Shown here: piece by piece, positions 44,722 to 56,255 of the stretch
Numbering within the stretch: the first letter of the stretch is position 1
Layout of the letters: each line of letters starts with the position of its first letter
Assembly (NCBI RefSeq): GCF_050624435.1
Contig: NC_134538.1
Span: 121,183,937-121,247,936, forward strand
DNA: 64,000 nucleotides
Direction: 5' to 3'
DNA from: Tenrec ecaudatus
Lineage: Eukaryota; Chordata; Mammalia; Afrosoricida; Tenrecidae
Made by a program: the position numbers and the translations under genes
The notes under the pieces: generated by a model
What the model saw: only the letters and a program-made list of their open reading frames with translations
Database searches by the model: none
Told to the model about the DNA's origin: nothing

Positions 44722-44899
44722 CAAACTCACTGCCATCGAGTCAATTTTGTCTTTTTGCGACCCTATAGGACAAGGTAGAACTGTCCCTGTGAGTTAACTC
44801 TTGACAGGTTTAGAAAGACTCATATTTCTCCTGAGTAGCATCTGGTGGTTCTGAACCACTGACCTTGGGGTTAGCAGCCCAACACGAAGCCACTACAAA
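44722..44899 (-). repeat. AfroSINE
   Basis: 'caaactcactgccatcgagt', 'cgaccctataggacaaggta', 'ctggtggttctgaaccactg', 'ttagcagcccaacacgaagc'. Confidence 0.83.
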
Positions 44900-45100
44900 A
44901 GCAGATATCTACCTTTTATCCTGGATTGTGGGTTATACTACAAATGTTTGTCATTGTAGGGGAGGGCTCTGAGTGCTTTCTTTCTGAAAGGGGGTCACAG
45001 GCCAAATAAGTTGTGGAACCTATGATTTTACATAGACAGACTTGGCTGCCATATCTTTTTCAAAAAATGGTCACCCTAACCAGACTAAACAGCCAAACAA

Positions 45101-45607
45101 CACCAATGAAACACACAACTTTCCTCTAGTTCTTTGGTGCTTCCTTCACCGACTGTCATGACCTCAATTCTACCTTACAAATCAGATTACACCAGAGCAT
45201 GCACTCTGCTACAGATAAGAGCCCACAACACAGGGAATCCAGGAGAGATAAACCCCTCAGGGCCAACAATGAGAGTAGAGATACCAGGAGGATTAGGGAA
45301 GGATTGGGGGAAAAGGGGGAATTGATCAGAAGGATCAACTAGAACTCCCCTCCCAGGGGAACAAATAATGGAAAAGCGAGTGAAGGGCGATGGAGGATGA
45401 TGTAAGGTATCAAAAAATAATCTATAACTTATCAAGGGTTCAAGGGAGGGGGAAGAAATGGGAGCTGATATCAGGGGCTCAAGTGGGAAGAGAATGCTTT
45501 GAAAATGATGATGGTAGCATATGTGCAAATGTGCTTGACACACTGGAGAAATATATGGATTGTAATAAGAGATGTGAGAGCCCCCAATAAAAGTATTAAA
45601 AAAACAA
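45101..45607 (+). mobile_element. LINE-1 3' end, 507 bp (L1-g)
   Basis: Last part of the L1 3' UTR with 'cccccaataaaagtattaaa' and an A-rich tail. TSD aaacagccaaacaa at 45087-45100 and aaacagccagacaa at 45608-45621, one mismatch in 14. Confidence 0.88.
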
Positions 45608-45627
45608 AAACAGCCAGACAAATAAAA

Positions 45628-45813
45628 CTCAGTGCTGTTGAGTCAATGTTGACTCAAAGCGATCCTGTCGGACAGAACAGAACCTGGCCCTGTGGATTTT
45701 CCAGAACCCTCGATCTTTAAGAGAGCGGAAGGTCTCACCTTTCTCCTGCAGAGAAGCTGGCAAGTTTGAACCAGGGAAGTTGTGGTTAGTAGCCCAATGC
45801 CACCAGAGCCCCT
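45628..45813 (-). repeat. AfroSINE
   Basis: 'aactcagtgctgttgagtca', 'ctttctcctgcagagaagct', 'gtttgaaccagggaagttg', 'atgccaccagagccccttat'. It lies a few bases after the L1-g TSD. Confidence 0.82.
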
Positions 45814-45960
45814 TATACTATGGAGAGAAAAGTAAAATGTGAATGTTAACTTACTTTGTAGAGGAAATTGAGAAGTCCAGACCTTGTCCTCCATCATCAG
45901 ATCAATAGGCTCAGGAGGGCTGTTTTATGTTTTCTTTTCCATTTGAACATCGTCTGATAC

Positions 45961-46910
45961 ATTTTTTAATGAATCATTTTATTGGGGGTTCTAACAACGC
46001 TTATAACAATCCATATATCAATTGTATTAAAGCATATTTGTACATATGTTGCCATCATCATTTTCTAAACATTTACTTTCTATTTGAGCCCTTGGTATCA
46101 GCTCTTTATTCCCTCCCTCCTTCCCTCACCTGCCACCCTCATGACCCTTGATAAATTATACATTATTATTTTCATATCTTATCTCTCCCTTCACCAACAT
46201 TTCTATTGTTCATCCCCCTGGGGGGATTGTTTATGCATCAATCATTGCTATCAGTTTCCCCTTTTTCCCCTCCTCCCCCGACTTTCTGTCTACACTCCTG
46301 GTATCCCTACTCCCATTTCTGTTCCTTAGGGGTTTATCTGACCTGGATTCCATGTGCCAAGAGCTCTTATCTATACCAGTGCACATGCTCCAGTCTAGCC
46401 TGAACTGAAACGCAGGGCTGGGGTCATGATAGTGCAGAGTGAGGAAGCCTGAAAGAACTGGAGGAATATTGATGTGTTTCATGGGGCTATACTGCACCCT
46501 GGTTGACTCATCCCATTGTTTACAGATGGGTTTGGGGGTCTCTGCTCCAAACCCCCTCATTCTCAGCAATATGATTTTGGGAGCTTTGATGCCTGTTACC
46601 TGATCCAGTCAACACCTCGTGATAACACATGGTGTGCTTCTTCCATATGGGCTTGTTGTTTCTCTGATAAATGGGTGCTTGTTTAACTTCAAGCCTTTAA
46701 GACGCCAGACATTATGCCATCAGCTTTCTTCACATTTGCTCATGCACCCTTTTTGTCTTCAGCAATCATGTTGGGCAGATGAGCATCACAGAATGCCAGG
46801 TTATTAGAACAAAGTGTTCTTTCATTGAGGGAAGGCTTGAGCAAGGACCCAACGTTTGTCCACTTCCTCAATGTCTTGCCATATACATATTTGTACATAG
46901 GCCAAAACCT
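45961..46910 (-). mobile_element. LINE-1, 5'-truncated (L1-h)
   Basis: Starts with a T-rich tail and 'gaatcattttattggggg', then the reverse-strand L1 3' UTR through the 'cctttaagacgccagacatt' module. Cut off near 46910, where the 3' end of another L1 begins. Confidence 0.83.
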
Positions 46911-49200
46911 CTTTTTAAGATCATTTTATTGGAGGCTCTTATAACAATCCATACTTTAATTGTATCAAGCATATTTGTACATAGGTTGACATCATTATTT
47001 TCTAAACATTTACTTTCTATTGAGCCCTTGGTATCAACTTCTCTTTTTTCCCTCCCTACCCCCCATGACCCCTTGATAAATTATAAATTATTATTTTCAT
47101 ATCTTACACCGATCACTGTCATTTCCCCCATGGTTTCTGTTGTTCATCCCCCTGAGGGGTGTGTGGTCATCTGTCAATCATTATAATCAGCTCCCCCTTC
47201 CTCCCCTCCTCTCCCACCTTCCTCTTCCCCTCTTGGTATCTCTACATTAGTAGTAGATTGTGCTGGGAAGGTGAGCATCACAGAATGACAGGTTGTTAGA
47301 ACAAACGGTTCTTGTATTGAGAGAGGGCTTGAGCAGAGGCTCAAAGTCCGTCCACTACCTCAATGTATTGTCATATAAATATATGTACATTTTTATTAAT
47401 ATATTTACATATGTGCACACCTATGCTTATACCTCTGTCCATAGCTTTGCTTCCTATATCTTTCCTCTGTTGCCTTTTACCTTCCACCTGCCCCACCATC
47501 ATGCCTCTTAGTAATTCCTTCTCAGCTAGATTTCTTCTGCCTCTTAGTAATTCCTCTCAGCTAGATTGCTATTGATATTGCTCCAACACCCACAGGATCT
47601 TCACATCCTCCTCGTTGTTGATTTTAATGCCCCTAATTATTTCCCTGTCTATGGCATTGTGTGCTCACCGCTCTCTTCCCCCGCCTTCTCCTTCCCCCCG
47701 AGTGCCTCCAGAACCCATTGCTTCCCAGGCCTACCTTATATAGGGAAGCAAAGTAACAACAACGGAGACAAAACAAAAAGAAAACAAATGATTGAAAAGA
47801 GAAAAAAAAATTTTTAAAGCATACATCATTCTAGGTCTGTCTGCTGGCCTTTCTGACTATCTCCCCCACCAGTCCTGGGGGTGCCAGGAACTGCCCCTCC
47901 TAGCGTGGTCTATTTTAGGGGCTCATCGGGGGCTTTGTGGCTTGGCTTTGCTCCGTTGTTGATCTGGGATGTTCCTTCTTGGATCACCCCATTCTGGGTG
48001 GTTCAGACAAGCCTCCCTCCCCACTGTGTGCCCCAGTACTGTCCTCGGTGGCAGTGTGCTCCCGTGAGGGGAATTGTGTCTCTAGCTGGTATCTGCCCAA
48101 CAGTCCTCTCTGTGCCTTAGCAGTTCCGTGCAGGGACGTCATCCTCTGGGCTTGGTGTCCAGATATGCGGACTAGACAGTCCCTTTCTCTTTTTCATTCT
48201 TGGTTTGCTTCTGTGCATATGTGGCAGGCCAGCCCTCTCCCCAACCTGAAGGTTCAGTGTGGTCCTCTGTAGCACAGACTTCCAGGGAGGGGTCAGTTTG
48301 GCTCTGACTGGGGCCAGCCCTGTAGCCCACTCTGTTCATGAGACGCCCCATGTGGCTACGTTACCTCTGAGGTTCCGTGCGCTGTGGTGCGGTCTGTATG
48401 TTCACTCCCAATTCTGTGGAGGCAGAAGCAATAGCCCCCTCCCCCGGGTGGATTAGTGCCCTGCTCCCCCAATGCCACTGTCTCCGTCTTTTTTTTCCTT
48501 TTCCCTCTTTTCGCCCTCCCACCCCACTTTCCCCTTCCTGATGTTGGAATGACATGCACATCCTTGAGTTTGGTCTGTGCCCTCTCCGATTGCCTGTACC
48601 TCAACCTGTATAGTGTGAGATAGCTGGCTTTCATCTACACTGCTGTGCTGGTTATACTTACCTCAGGGGACTCGTGTTGTACTTGTCCTTTTGTAATTGT
48701 TAACTTCACTTAGCATAATGTCCTCCAACTCTTCCCATGAGGCAATGTGCTTCCTAAACTCATCAGTGCTTTCTAGAGATGCGTAGTACTCCACGGTGTG
48801 TATGTGCCAGAATTCACTGATCCATTCATCTACTGATGGAAATGTAGATTGTTTCCAATACTGTGCAATTGTGAATTGCGCCATAATAAACATTGGAACA
48901 TATATGACTGGTTATGGTTTATTTCTTACCTCTTCTGGTATATGCCAAGTCGAGGGATAGCTGGGTTGTAAGGTAACTCAATTTCCATTTGCTTTAAATA
49001 ATTCCAGATCACTTTTCACAGAGGCTGTACACACCAACATGACCACCAACAGTGGGGGAGAGTTCCTGTTTTGCCACACCCACTCCAACATTTGTTGCTC
49101 TCTGATTTCCTGATTTGGGAAATTCTCAAGGGGGTTAGGTGGTAGCTCGCCGCTGTTTCCATTTGAATTTCTCTGACGGCTAATGGTGGCATAGCTCATA
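46911..49200 (-). mobile_element. LINE-1, 3' UTR and ORF2 C-terminus (L1-i)
   Basis: A second L1 3' end begins at 46911 ('aagatcattttattggaggc'), followed by an internally deleted 3' UTR (junction near 47255). The ORF2 C-terminal region (48660-49200) gives MFIMAQFTIAQYWKQST and EYYASLESTDEF-like residues. More diverged than L1-b and L1-e. Confidence 0.82.
48663..49200 (-). pseudogene. L1 ORF2 C-terminal remnant
   Basis: Open piece 48893-48663 with WHIHTVEYYASLEST and SWEELEDIMLSEVNN, plus an upstream piece in another frame. This is the cysteine-containing C-terminal part of ORF2p; the enzymatic domains are missing. Confidence 0.8.
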
Positions 49201-49801
49201 AACACCCGCCACTATTGTCTGCTGGATGTGTGTAGTTCTTGCAGCGGTTTATTGAACCAAGTGGAGAAGTCGAGTGTTGTGGAAAGCATGGTGTTGGATT
49301 GAGGCAAAGAAGGACAGAGCGTAGAGACACGTCTGGCCTCAACCTCATAGGAATCATCCTTGGATAGATGTGTGTGGGATACAGAAACATTTCTCCCAAG
49401 TTGTCTCCCCCAAATATATGCCAAAACCAAGACGCTCTTGCTACGCATGGTAAATGACTGTACCCTAGGAGGTCAATGAAAGCAGGACAGAGAGTTATCA
49501 GCCATCTAGAACCACCAGACTGTATAGTCTGACTCACCCTAAGGAGGGCCCACTCCCTTCTGATAAGGATAGTGATTGTCCCCCTGAAGAAGAGCCCGAA
49601 GGCAAGGTCGGGACCACTCAAGGATGACTAAGGATATATTTGGGGGAGACAACCTGGGAGAAATCTTTCTGTATCCCACAGAGGTGGAATTGGAGTCTCC
49701 TTTTCTGTTATGTAAGCCACACTGAATTCACTGGAGGTCAGACGTGGCCCCCATGCCATTTCCTCAGACATGACACAAAGTCTGTATATATTGTTCAGGA
49801 G
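49201..49801. other. Unassigned DNA with a long inverted repeat
   Basis: Arms 49373-49422 and 49632-49680 are reverse complements with about three differences in 50, separated by 209 bases. A further match of 'cacgtctg.cctc' lies outside both arms (around 49329 and 49745). No coding sequence or known element recognised. It may be the ends of an unnamed DNA transposon or a fold-back repeat. Confidence 0.7.
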
Positions 49802-49843
49802 TGTGTTAATCAAAGTTGAGTAGAGAAACAAATTCATACACAC

Positions 49844-50142
49844 TCTGGGGGATGGGCAACAGGAAGGTGGGTGAGGGGAGACGCCGGGCAGTGTAAGATA
49901 AGATAAAATAATAATTTATAAATTATTAAGGGTTCATGAGGCAGGGGGGACTGGGGAGGGCATGGGAGGGAAAAAAAGGAAAATGAGCTGATTCCAGAAA
50001 CCCAAGTGGAAGGCAAATTTTGAGAATTATGAGGGCAACAAATGTATAAGGGTGCTTTACTCAATTGATGTATGTATGGATTGTGATAAGAGTTGTATGA
50101 GCCCCAATAAAATGATTTATTTAAAAATTTTTAATAAAATAA
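49844..50142 (+). mobile_element. LINE-1 3' end inserted in LTR (L1-j)
   Basis: About 300 bp of L1 3' UTR end: 'gataagagttgtatgagccc', 'aataaaatgattt', then an A/T-rich tail. The LTR resumes right after it. Confidence 0.83.
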
Positions 50143-50224
50143 AGAGTTTTATATAAAGAGTAATTGTATATTTAGAAAGCATACCAGCATAGTCCAGATC
50201 AGGTCCATAGGTCTGATATTAGCC

Positions 50225-50772
50225 AGTTAGGGTGCAGTGTAGCAACAATGAGACATACAACTTTCCTCTAGTTCTTTAATGCTCCTCTTTCCCCCACCGC
50301 CCACTATCATGATCCAGTTCTACCTTAAAAATCCAGCTAGACAAGAGAATGTACACTGGTACAGATAGGAACTGGAAACACAGGGAATCCAGGAGAGATG
50401 AACCACTCAGGACCAGTGGTGAGAGTGGCAATACGGGAGGGTGAAGGGATGGTGCGGTAGAAAGGGGGAACCAATCACAAGAATCTACATATAACCCCCT
50501 CACTGAGGGGTGGACAACAGAAAAGTGGGTAAAGGGAGATGTTGGACAGTGTAAGACATGACAAAATAATAATAATTTATAAATTATCAAGGGTTTGTGA
50601 GGGAGGAAGTGTGAGGGAGGGGAAAAATGAGGAGCTGATACTAAGGGTTCAAGTAGAAAGAAAATGGTTTGAGAATGATGGCAACAAATGTACAAATCTG
50701 CTAGGCACAGTGGATGTATCTATGGATTGTGATGAGTTGTATGACCCCCCTATAAAATAATTTTCTTAAAAT
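50225..50772 (+). mobile_element. LINE-1 3' end inserted in LTR (L1-k)
   Basis: Starts 'agttagggtgcagtgtagca' and ends 'ctataaaataattttcttaa', about 550 bp of the same 3' UTR. The LTR resumes at about 50773. Confidence 0.83.
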
Positions 50773-50999
50773 GAATGTCAGGCAGAGAGTCTGTGTGGGT
50801 CTGGCCTCCAGTGGGCTATTTATCCCCTTAGAACCTACAAATGAGGTCATCAAGGTGCAACCTGATTGACAGGCTAACCTCCACCCAGTCACTTTTAATA
50901 GTCTCAAGTTGACACCAGGTTATGTAACTACCACAAGTGGTAAACTGATCTGTTCTATAAATAAAAGGGGTTTTTTTTGTTGTTCTTTTAAAAAACAAG

Positions 51000-51095
51000 C
51001 CCAGATTTGGAGATCCTATGACACAGAGTTGAATGGCCTTAAGGGACAGTGCTACTCTGCCACCATGAGTAGAAAATTGATTGGGTGGCACTTAA
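51000..51095 (+). repeat. Possible AfroSINE 3' fragment
   Basis: 'gacagtgctactctgccacc', 'atgagtagaaaattgattgg' and 'gtggca' weakly follow the SINE 3' half. Uncertain. Confidence 0.3.
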
Positions 51096-51924
51096 CAGCA
51101 GCCCTATGTTCAGACGTGTAAAGAAGACAGATGGGGACAGGAGGTCAAACCAAGAACACACAGTGCACAGAGGTGGTGCTGCGCTGCTGCTACTACCTGG
51201 CAGGTGGCAGCCACAGCCTAGTATTCAGTGGGGGCCAGAACAGAGGGAAGAGTGAAATGGAAACCAGTCAAGGATCTCATCCCAATCTTGGGGCTCGTTT
51301 ACTTAGAATAAAACAAGTCCGGAGAGAGTAAGAATGCGATTGCCACTGAGAACTACAACTTAGACGTGGGTGGGAGATCAACGGGAGGGGATGTGTTTCT
51401 GGAGTTTTAAAGTAAGGGCCTACTACTGTGATTCGGTCTGATTAACTCCATGGTCAGATGGTGAAGTGGCTGAGTTCAAGGAGCTCAGCAAAAGCCTGAA
51501 ACTGAACCGTGTCTAGCTTGTATGTCAGTTCTGTGTAAGTGTGATCACTTAATCGCACCAGTCCCCAATGACAAAGAACCCACTGGGGGACCGTGAAAGG
51601 CCCAATTTGCTAAAGAGACGGTCCATGGTAAGAAACTAAAGTGTCTGTTCTAAATTAGATGTCTTAAAAAAAATTGGTTCCCTCAAATTAGCAGAAGTGC
51701 TTAAAGCTGATACTCTGCTAGCACAGTGGAACAACTAAATGCCTTCCCAAGAAACCCTGTCCATTTCCTTCTAGAAGCTAGATGCTTCTAAGTATTTACA
51801 TTAGGGAGCTACGGCCACAGTCTACTTCTAAGAATAAAAGGATTCTTCATTCCACTGCTCCTTAGAAGAAAAAGTCTCTGGATGTTGACGTGGAATATCA
51901 AGTACATCTAATTCAATCTACTCT
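51096..51924. other. Unassigned DNA
   Basis: No repeat or gene recognised. Confidence 0.4.
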
Positions 51925-52030
51925 TCATTCACAGGGAAGCTAAGTGACTACTCAAGTTCACCCAGGAGTTAGCAAGAACACAAACCCAGGTTCCAGATAC
52001 TCAGAGCTGACCCTCCTCCTTTCTCTGCAC
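51925..52030 (-). repeat. MIR element
   Basis: 'ggaagctaagtgactactca', 'gttcacccaggagttagc' and 'aacccaggttccagatactc' match MIR in reverse. Confidence 0.6.
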
Positions 52031-52351
52031 ATCCCATTGTCTATGCGATCAAGATAAAGAAAACATTCCATAAGAGAGGAAAATCCTGATTCTGCAGCTC
52101 ATTCCCTAGGTGACAAGAGCATAAGCAGCATCACAACCCCAAGCAACTGAGACACCGGTTCAATTCTCTCGGCATTCAGATTTCTGAGTGGGGAGTTGGG
52201 GTGACCCACCTACACCATTTCTTTTGGAACTTGAACCTCTAAGGAACTTGGGTCACTGGCAAGGCCAACAATCGCCTAGTAAGCAGCCAAGGAAATGATT
52301 TTGCCTTAAACTTTGGGGCCCTTTGGAGAATTGCAATAACCTTCAGGAGAC

Positions 52352-52522
52352 TGGAGCCCTGCTGGCTTAGTGGTGACATACTGGGCTGCAATCCACATGG
52401 TCAGCAGTTCAAAACCACCAACTGCTCTGTGGGAGAAAGATGGGCTTTCTACTTCTGTAAACAGTTACAGCCTTGGAAACCCACTCTGAGTCAGTATTGA
52501 CTTGATGGCAGTGAGTTTGGAG
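52352..52522 (+). repeat. AfroSINE
   Basis: 'ggagccctgctggcttagtg', 'gcagttcaaaaccaccaact', 'gggctttctacttctgtaaa', 'gacttgatggcagtgagttt'. The segment between the internal block and the 3' end is shortened. Confidence 0.83.
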
Positions 52523-53294
52523 TGGGGTTTTGTTTTCAGGAGACTGCATGCCTGGATCCGGCCAGTCCGCATGCCTGTCCTCATCATCTCCTTTCCGAGC
52601 AGCTTCCCACTATTTCTGGATTGATGCTGCTGATTAAAATCATGTCTACTCAGAATAAATATAGTTACACCATTTGGGGTGTGTGCATTAGGTGTTTAAC
52701 ACGTCAGCTAAGTCAGTCTTGTTTCTGAAAAAGTGAGCCCCACTCCCAAACTTCCTAAAGGCATTTATTTCTCAATTTGGAGAATCCACTTGTATTATAA
52801 CATGAATCTTATTTTGTCATTTAAAAAATATTTTGTTTTTGGCAACTGGCCCAAATGAAATTCATGTTCGTGTTTGCTGTTCGTCCCAGAGTTGAAGAAC
52901 AGCTGGTCAGATCTTTGCTCCAAGTTTCCACTTGTCCACAGGGGAACGTTGGCCTCCCATGTTTTACAATTTCTGTGTTGAATAAACCAAGTGAATCCTC
53001 CCAAAGCTTATCTTTCAGCCCTTGAGCAATTCGGTTCTTTCTTTCCGCAGCTTCATTTTCTTCCATTACATTTCTAGTTGGATAATTTAATTTACAGAGA
53101 TCACTTGGGATCCTCATCTATTGTCCAAAAGCAATGTCACTAAACACAACGCTAAGAATAGCTCACAGTGATTGCCACCTGCCAGCACCGACTAAGCACT
53201 TTTCTTAGTGGCAGGAACAATTGAGATACTTGCTTGTGGAGATGAGATGAATGAGCAGTGACTTTCTCTTCCTCATTCCAAGAAGATACTTTTA
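52523..53294. other. Unassigned DNA with an open stretch on the minus strand
   Basis: A 98-codon minus-strand frame at 53117-52821 (VMEENEAAERKNRIAQGLKD, with WEDSLGLFNTEIVKHG downstream) overlaps a second open frame at 53004-52795. The residue make-up looks protein-like, and the switch of frame near 52990 could be a frameshift in a retrocopy. I do not recognise the family, and there is no visible A-tail. Confidence 0.35.
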
Positions 53295-54588
53295 AGAGGA
53301 AGAGGCACGGGGGTGGGGTGGTGAGGAGCAGTTAGCAAACACCATAGACAAGGGAACAACTAGGGAATTAAAAGCAACAATGAGGAGGACACATCGATCC
53401 CTGTGGCATTGGAGCAACAGCAATCTAGCTGAGAGGGAGGCAGAAAAGGGTGAGTGTGATGGGGGTGGAGGGTGCAGAAGAAAAATAAAAGGAAACAGAG
53501 GAGACCTAGAAAGCAAAGCTATGGATAGAGGTATAAACATAGGTGTGCACTTATGTAAATATATTAATCCATAAAAATAGAGATATTGGCTTATGTACAT
53601 ATATTTATATGACAATGCATTGAGGAACTGGACAGATTTTGGACCTCTGCTCAAGTCTCCCTCAATGCAAGAACACTTTGTTCTAACAACCTGGCATTCT
53701 ATGATGCTCACCCACCCAGCATGATTGCTGAAGACAAAATGTGTGCACAAGCAAATGTGGTGAAGAAAGCTGATAGTGCCTGGCTATCAAAGATATAGTG
53801 TCTTGGGTCTTAAAGGCTTGAAGTTAAACAAGCAGCCATCTATCAGAGAAGCCACAAGATCACAAGGAAGAAGCACACCAGCCTGTGTGATCATGTGTGT
53901 CGAAGGAATCAGGTAACAGCCACCAGAAGATCCAAAACAAAAGACATATTGCTGAGAACAAGGGGGATCAGAGCAGAGACCAAACACCCATCTGAAAGCA
54001 ATGGGACCCTTCACAGAAGGGTCACAAGGAAGGGATAAGTCAACCAGGACACATTGGAGTTATATTCCAATGAAACACACAATATTCCTCTAGTTCCCTG
54101 ATCCTCACCCCCCACTATCAGGACCCCAGTCCTGCCTTTCCATTCTGGTTAGACTGGAGCATGTGCACAGGTATAGATAAGAGCTCATGACACATGAAAT
54201 CCAGGTCAAATCAATCCCTCAGGATCACACATGGAAGTAGGGATACTAGGAGGGTAGGTAAAAGGTGTGGGGAAGAGAAGAGGAAGGCGGAACCAATGGC
54301 AATGATCGACACATAACCACCCTCCCCAGGGGGACAAAGAACAGAAACGTGGGTGAAAGGAGACAGCAGTTGGTGTAATATATGAAAAAAATAATAATTT
54401 ATAATTCATCAAGGGGTCAAGAGGGTGGGAGGAGCATAAGTGAGGGGGAAAAGGAGTTGCTGATACCAAGGTCTCAAACATAAATGTTTAGAAAATGATG
54501 ATGGCAACATATGTACAAACATGCTTGATACAAATGATGCATGAAATGTCAGAGCTGTAAGAGCCCCCAATAAGATGATATTTTAAAA
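53295..54588 (+). mobile_element. LINE-1, 5'-truncated, 3' UTR only (L1-l)
   Basis: Colinear with the L1 3' UTR from 'acaagggaacaac' to 'gagcccccaataagatgata' with an A/T-rich tail. The duplicable module is present once (53720-53930). No TSD found by eye. Confidence 0.83.
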
Positions 54589-54732
54589 ATCTAGTTTAAG
54601 CTTGAATATCCTCACCTCCGAGAGTATTATGTCCTTTAGCCTTGGCTGAAAACAAAGTTAAGTCCCAAGAGACAAACTCCCCACTCAAGCTTTCCTTTGG
54701 GAGTCTGATGGATTGAGGCCAACAATGGAAGG

Positions 54733-54922
54733 CAGTGAGGATCCCTCGTGGCATAAGGGTTAAGTGTTGGGCTGCAATCAGCAAGGTCTGTAGTTTGAAA
54801 GCAGCGGCGACAGCAGGGCTTTCTACTCCCATAAAGATTTACCAGTCTCAGAAACCCACCGGGGCAGTTCTACCCTGTCCTATAGGGTCACTATGACCGG
54901 GCATCAAGTTGATAGCCATGAG
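54733..54922 (+). repeat. AfroSINE
   Basis: 'ggatccctcgtggcataagg', 'gggctttctactcccataaa', 'gttctaccctgtcctatagg', 'gggcatcaagttgatagcca'. Confidence 0.85.
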
Positions 54923-55279
54923 TGATGGGAGACAGGCGAGGTGGAAGGTGCAGAGTGAAGGGCTCTTCCCCGAGATCATGTGAAGGCTGTGCCCAAGAAC
55001 GAAGGCCAGCAGGGTGTGTGGAGGGACACGGGCCCTGAGAGTTGAGCCCATTAAACAAGGAGAGGGTGTTGAGGGAGACTAGAACTGACGCCATTAAGTG
55101 TGCTAGGGAAAAAGCCGCCACTTAAAAAATGTTACATACTTTTGAGACAGGATGCTTTTATATAATTTTTACTTGGATTCTTCCCATTTTCACTTGTTGA
55201 TGTATAATTTCAGGAGGATAATGAGAGCAGAGTCCTGAAAGCTCCTAATAAGCTACTCATTGCAGAGGTTATTTCTTCT
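54923..55279. other. Unassigned DNA
   Basis: Nothing recognised. Confidence 0.4.
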
Positions 55280-55352
55280 GTAATGTTTATTAGTGGTTTC
55301 CAGGGCTAACGGGGAAGGAGGAATGGTGAATTCTTACTAAAAAGATACTGAG
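55280..55352 (+). repeat. Old repeat fragment (left half, split by L1-e)
   Basis: 'tggtttccagggctaacggg' with 'gaaggaggaatggtgaattc' resembles the end of an old L1-type repeat, continued after L1-e at 62828-62875 ('tgtttgggatgatggaaaat'). The two halves flank L1-e with the 11-bp TSD between. Confidence 0.55.
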
Positions 55353-55639
55353 AGACCCAATTCTGGTCAACATAGACATAGTGTGGTAGACTCAAGAAAT
55401 CAGCTCAACTTCTGGGAAGATGGAGATGGAGTAACACATACCAGAGGGACTCTGCAGAATTCAACCCAGGAGAGTTGTTTAGAGGGAAATTCAACACTGC
55501 TGGAATGCAGGAGGAGCATCATAAAGATAAGTAGACACAGACCCACAAGGTTTTGAGGTGCTTGGGGGGTATTTGGCTTACCACAGTACAGAACATTAGA
55601 ATTATTGGCTTACTGGAGGAAAACACAACAAAGAAGTCA

Positions 55640-56085
55640 TTTGCAACAATAGTGAGTGAATTCTTGGAGGTAAACTTCCCCAGCTTAATGAATGAAAACC
55701 AGGAAACCTTTCAGGAGGCTGAAAGAACACCAGCTAGACTAAATCTCAAGAAGAAGTAACCAAGGCACATAATAGTTAAACTATTCAACTTTGAGGAAAA
55801 GGAGAAAATCATGAGAGCAGCTAGGGAAAACAAACAATTACATATAAAGGTTCTCAAATAAGAATATGGTCATACCTATTAGCAAAAACTATGAATACGA
55901 GGAGAGAGTGGAGTAACATATTCCAAAAAGTGAAGGAAAACAACGCAAACCAAAGAATGCTCCACCCAGCCAAATTGTCTTCCCAGACAAAGAAAAACTC
56001 AAAGAATATGTTAGAAGAAACCCAGCCCTACAAAAGATCCTTGCCAACCCAGTATGAGCAGAAGAACAACACTCACCAAGCATGA
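55640..56085 (+). pseudogene. L1 ORF1 remnant (RRM and C-terminal domain)
   Basis: ORF1p is the RNA-binding trimer protein of L1. FLEVNFPSLMNENQ and then, after a stop, RHIIVKLFNFEEKEKIMRAA give the RRM and the start of the C-terminal domain. After more stops, GEWSNIFQKVKENNANQRML and HPAKLSSQTKK follow (last piece 55891-56085). The N-terminal coiled coil is missing because the 5' UTR is joined directly to the middle of ORF1. Confidence 0.82.
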
Positions 56086-56255
56086 ATACGAGATTGCCAC
56101 ATAGAACAACCTCACACAGAGTGCAACAAAGAGAAACTTACCCAAAGATAGCATTGGCTTAAGGATGGAAAGAAGTCAAGAATGATACACACACGCAAGC
56201 ACAACACACTAATGAGAAAAGAAAGTAGGAAAACACCCAACACAAAAGGTATAAG

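Larger units (their letters stand above)
49802..50935 (-). mobile_element. ERV-L-type LTR (type A) interrupted by two L1s
   Basis: LTR segments at 49802-49843, 50143-50224 and 50773-50935 join to one LTR when two L1 pieces are skipped. Outer edges are TGTGTTAA and CTACCACA on the plus strand. The flanking 5-mers aggag and agtgg match in three of five positions. Confidence 0.82.
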
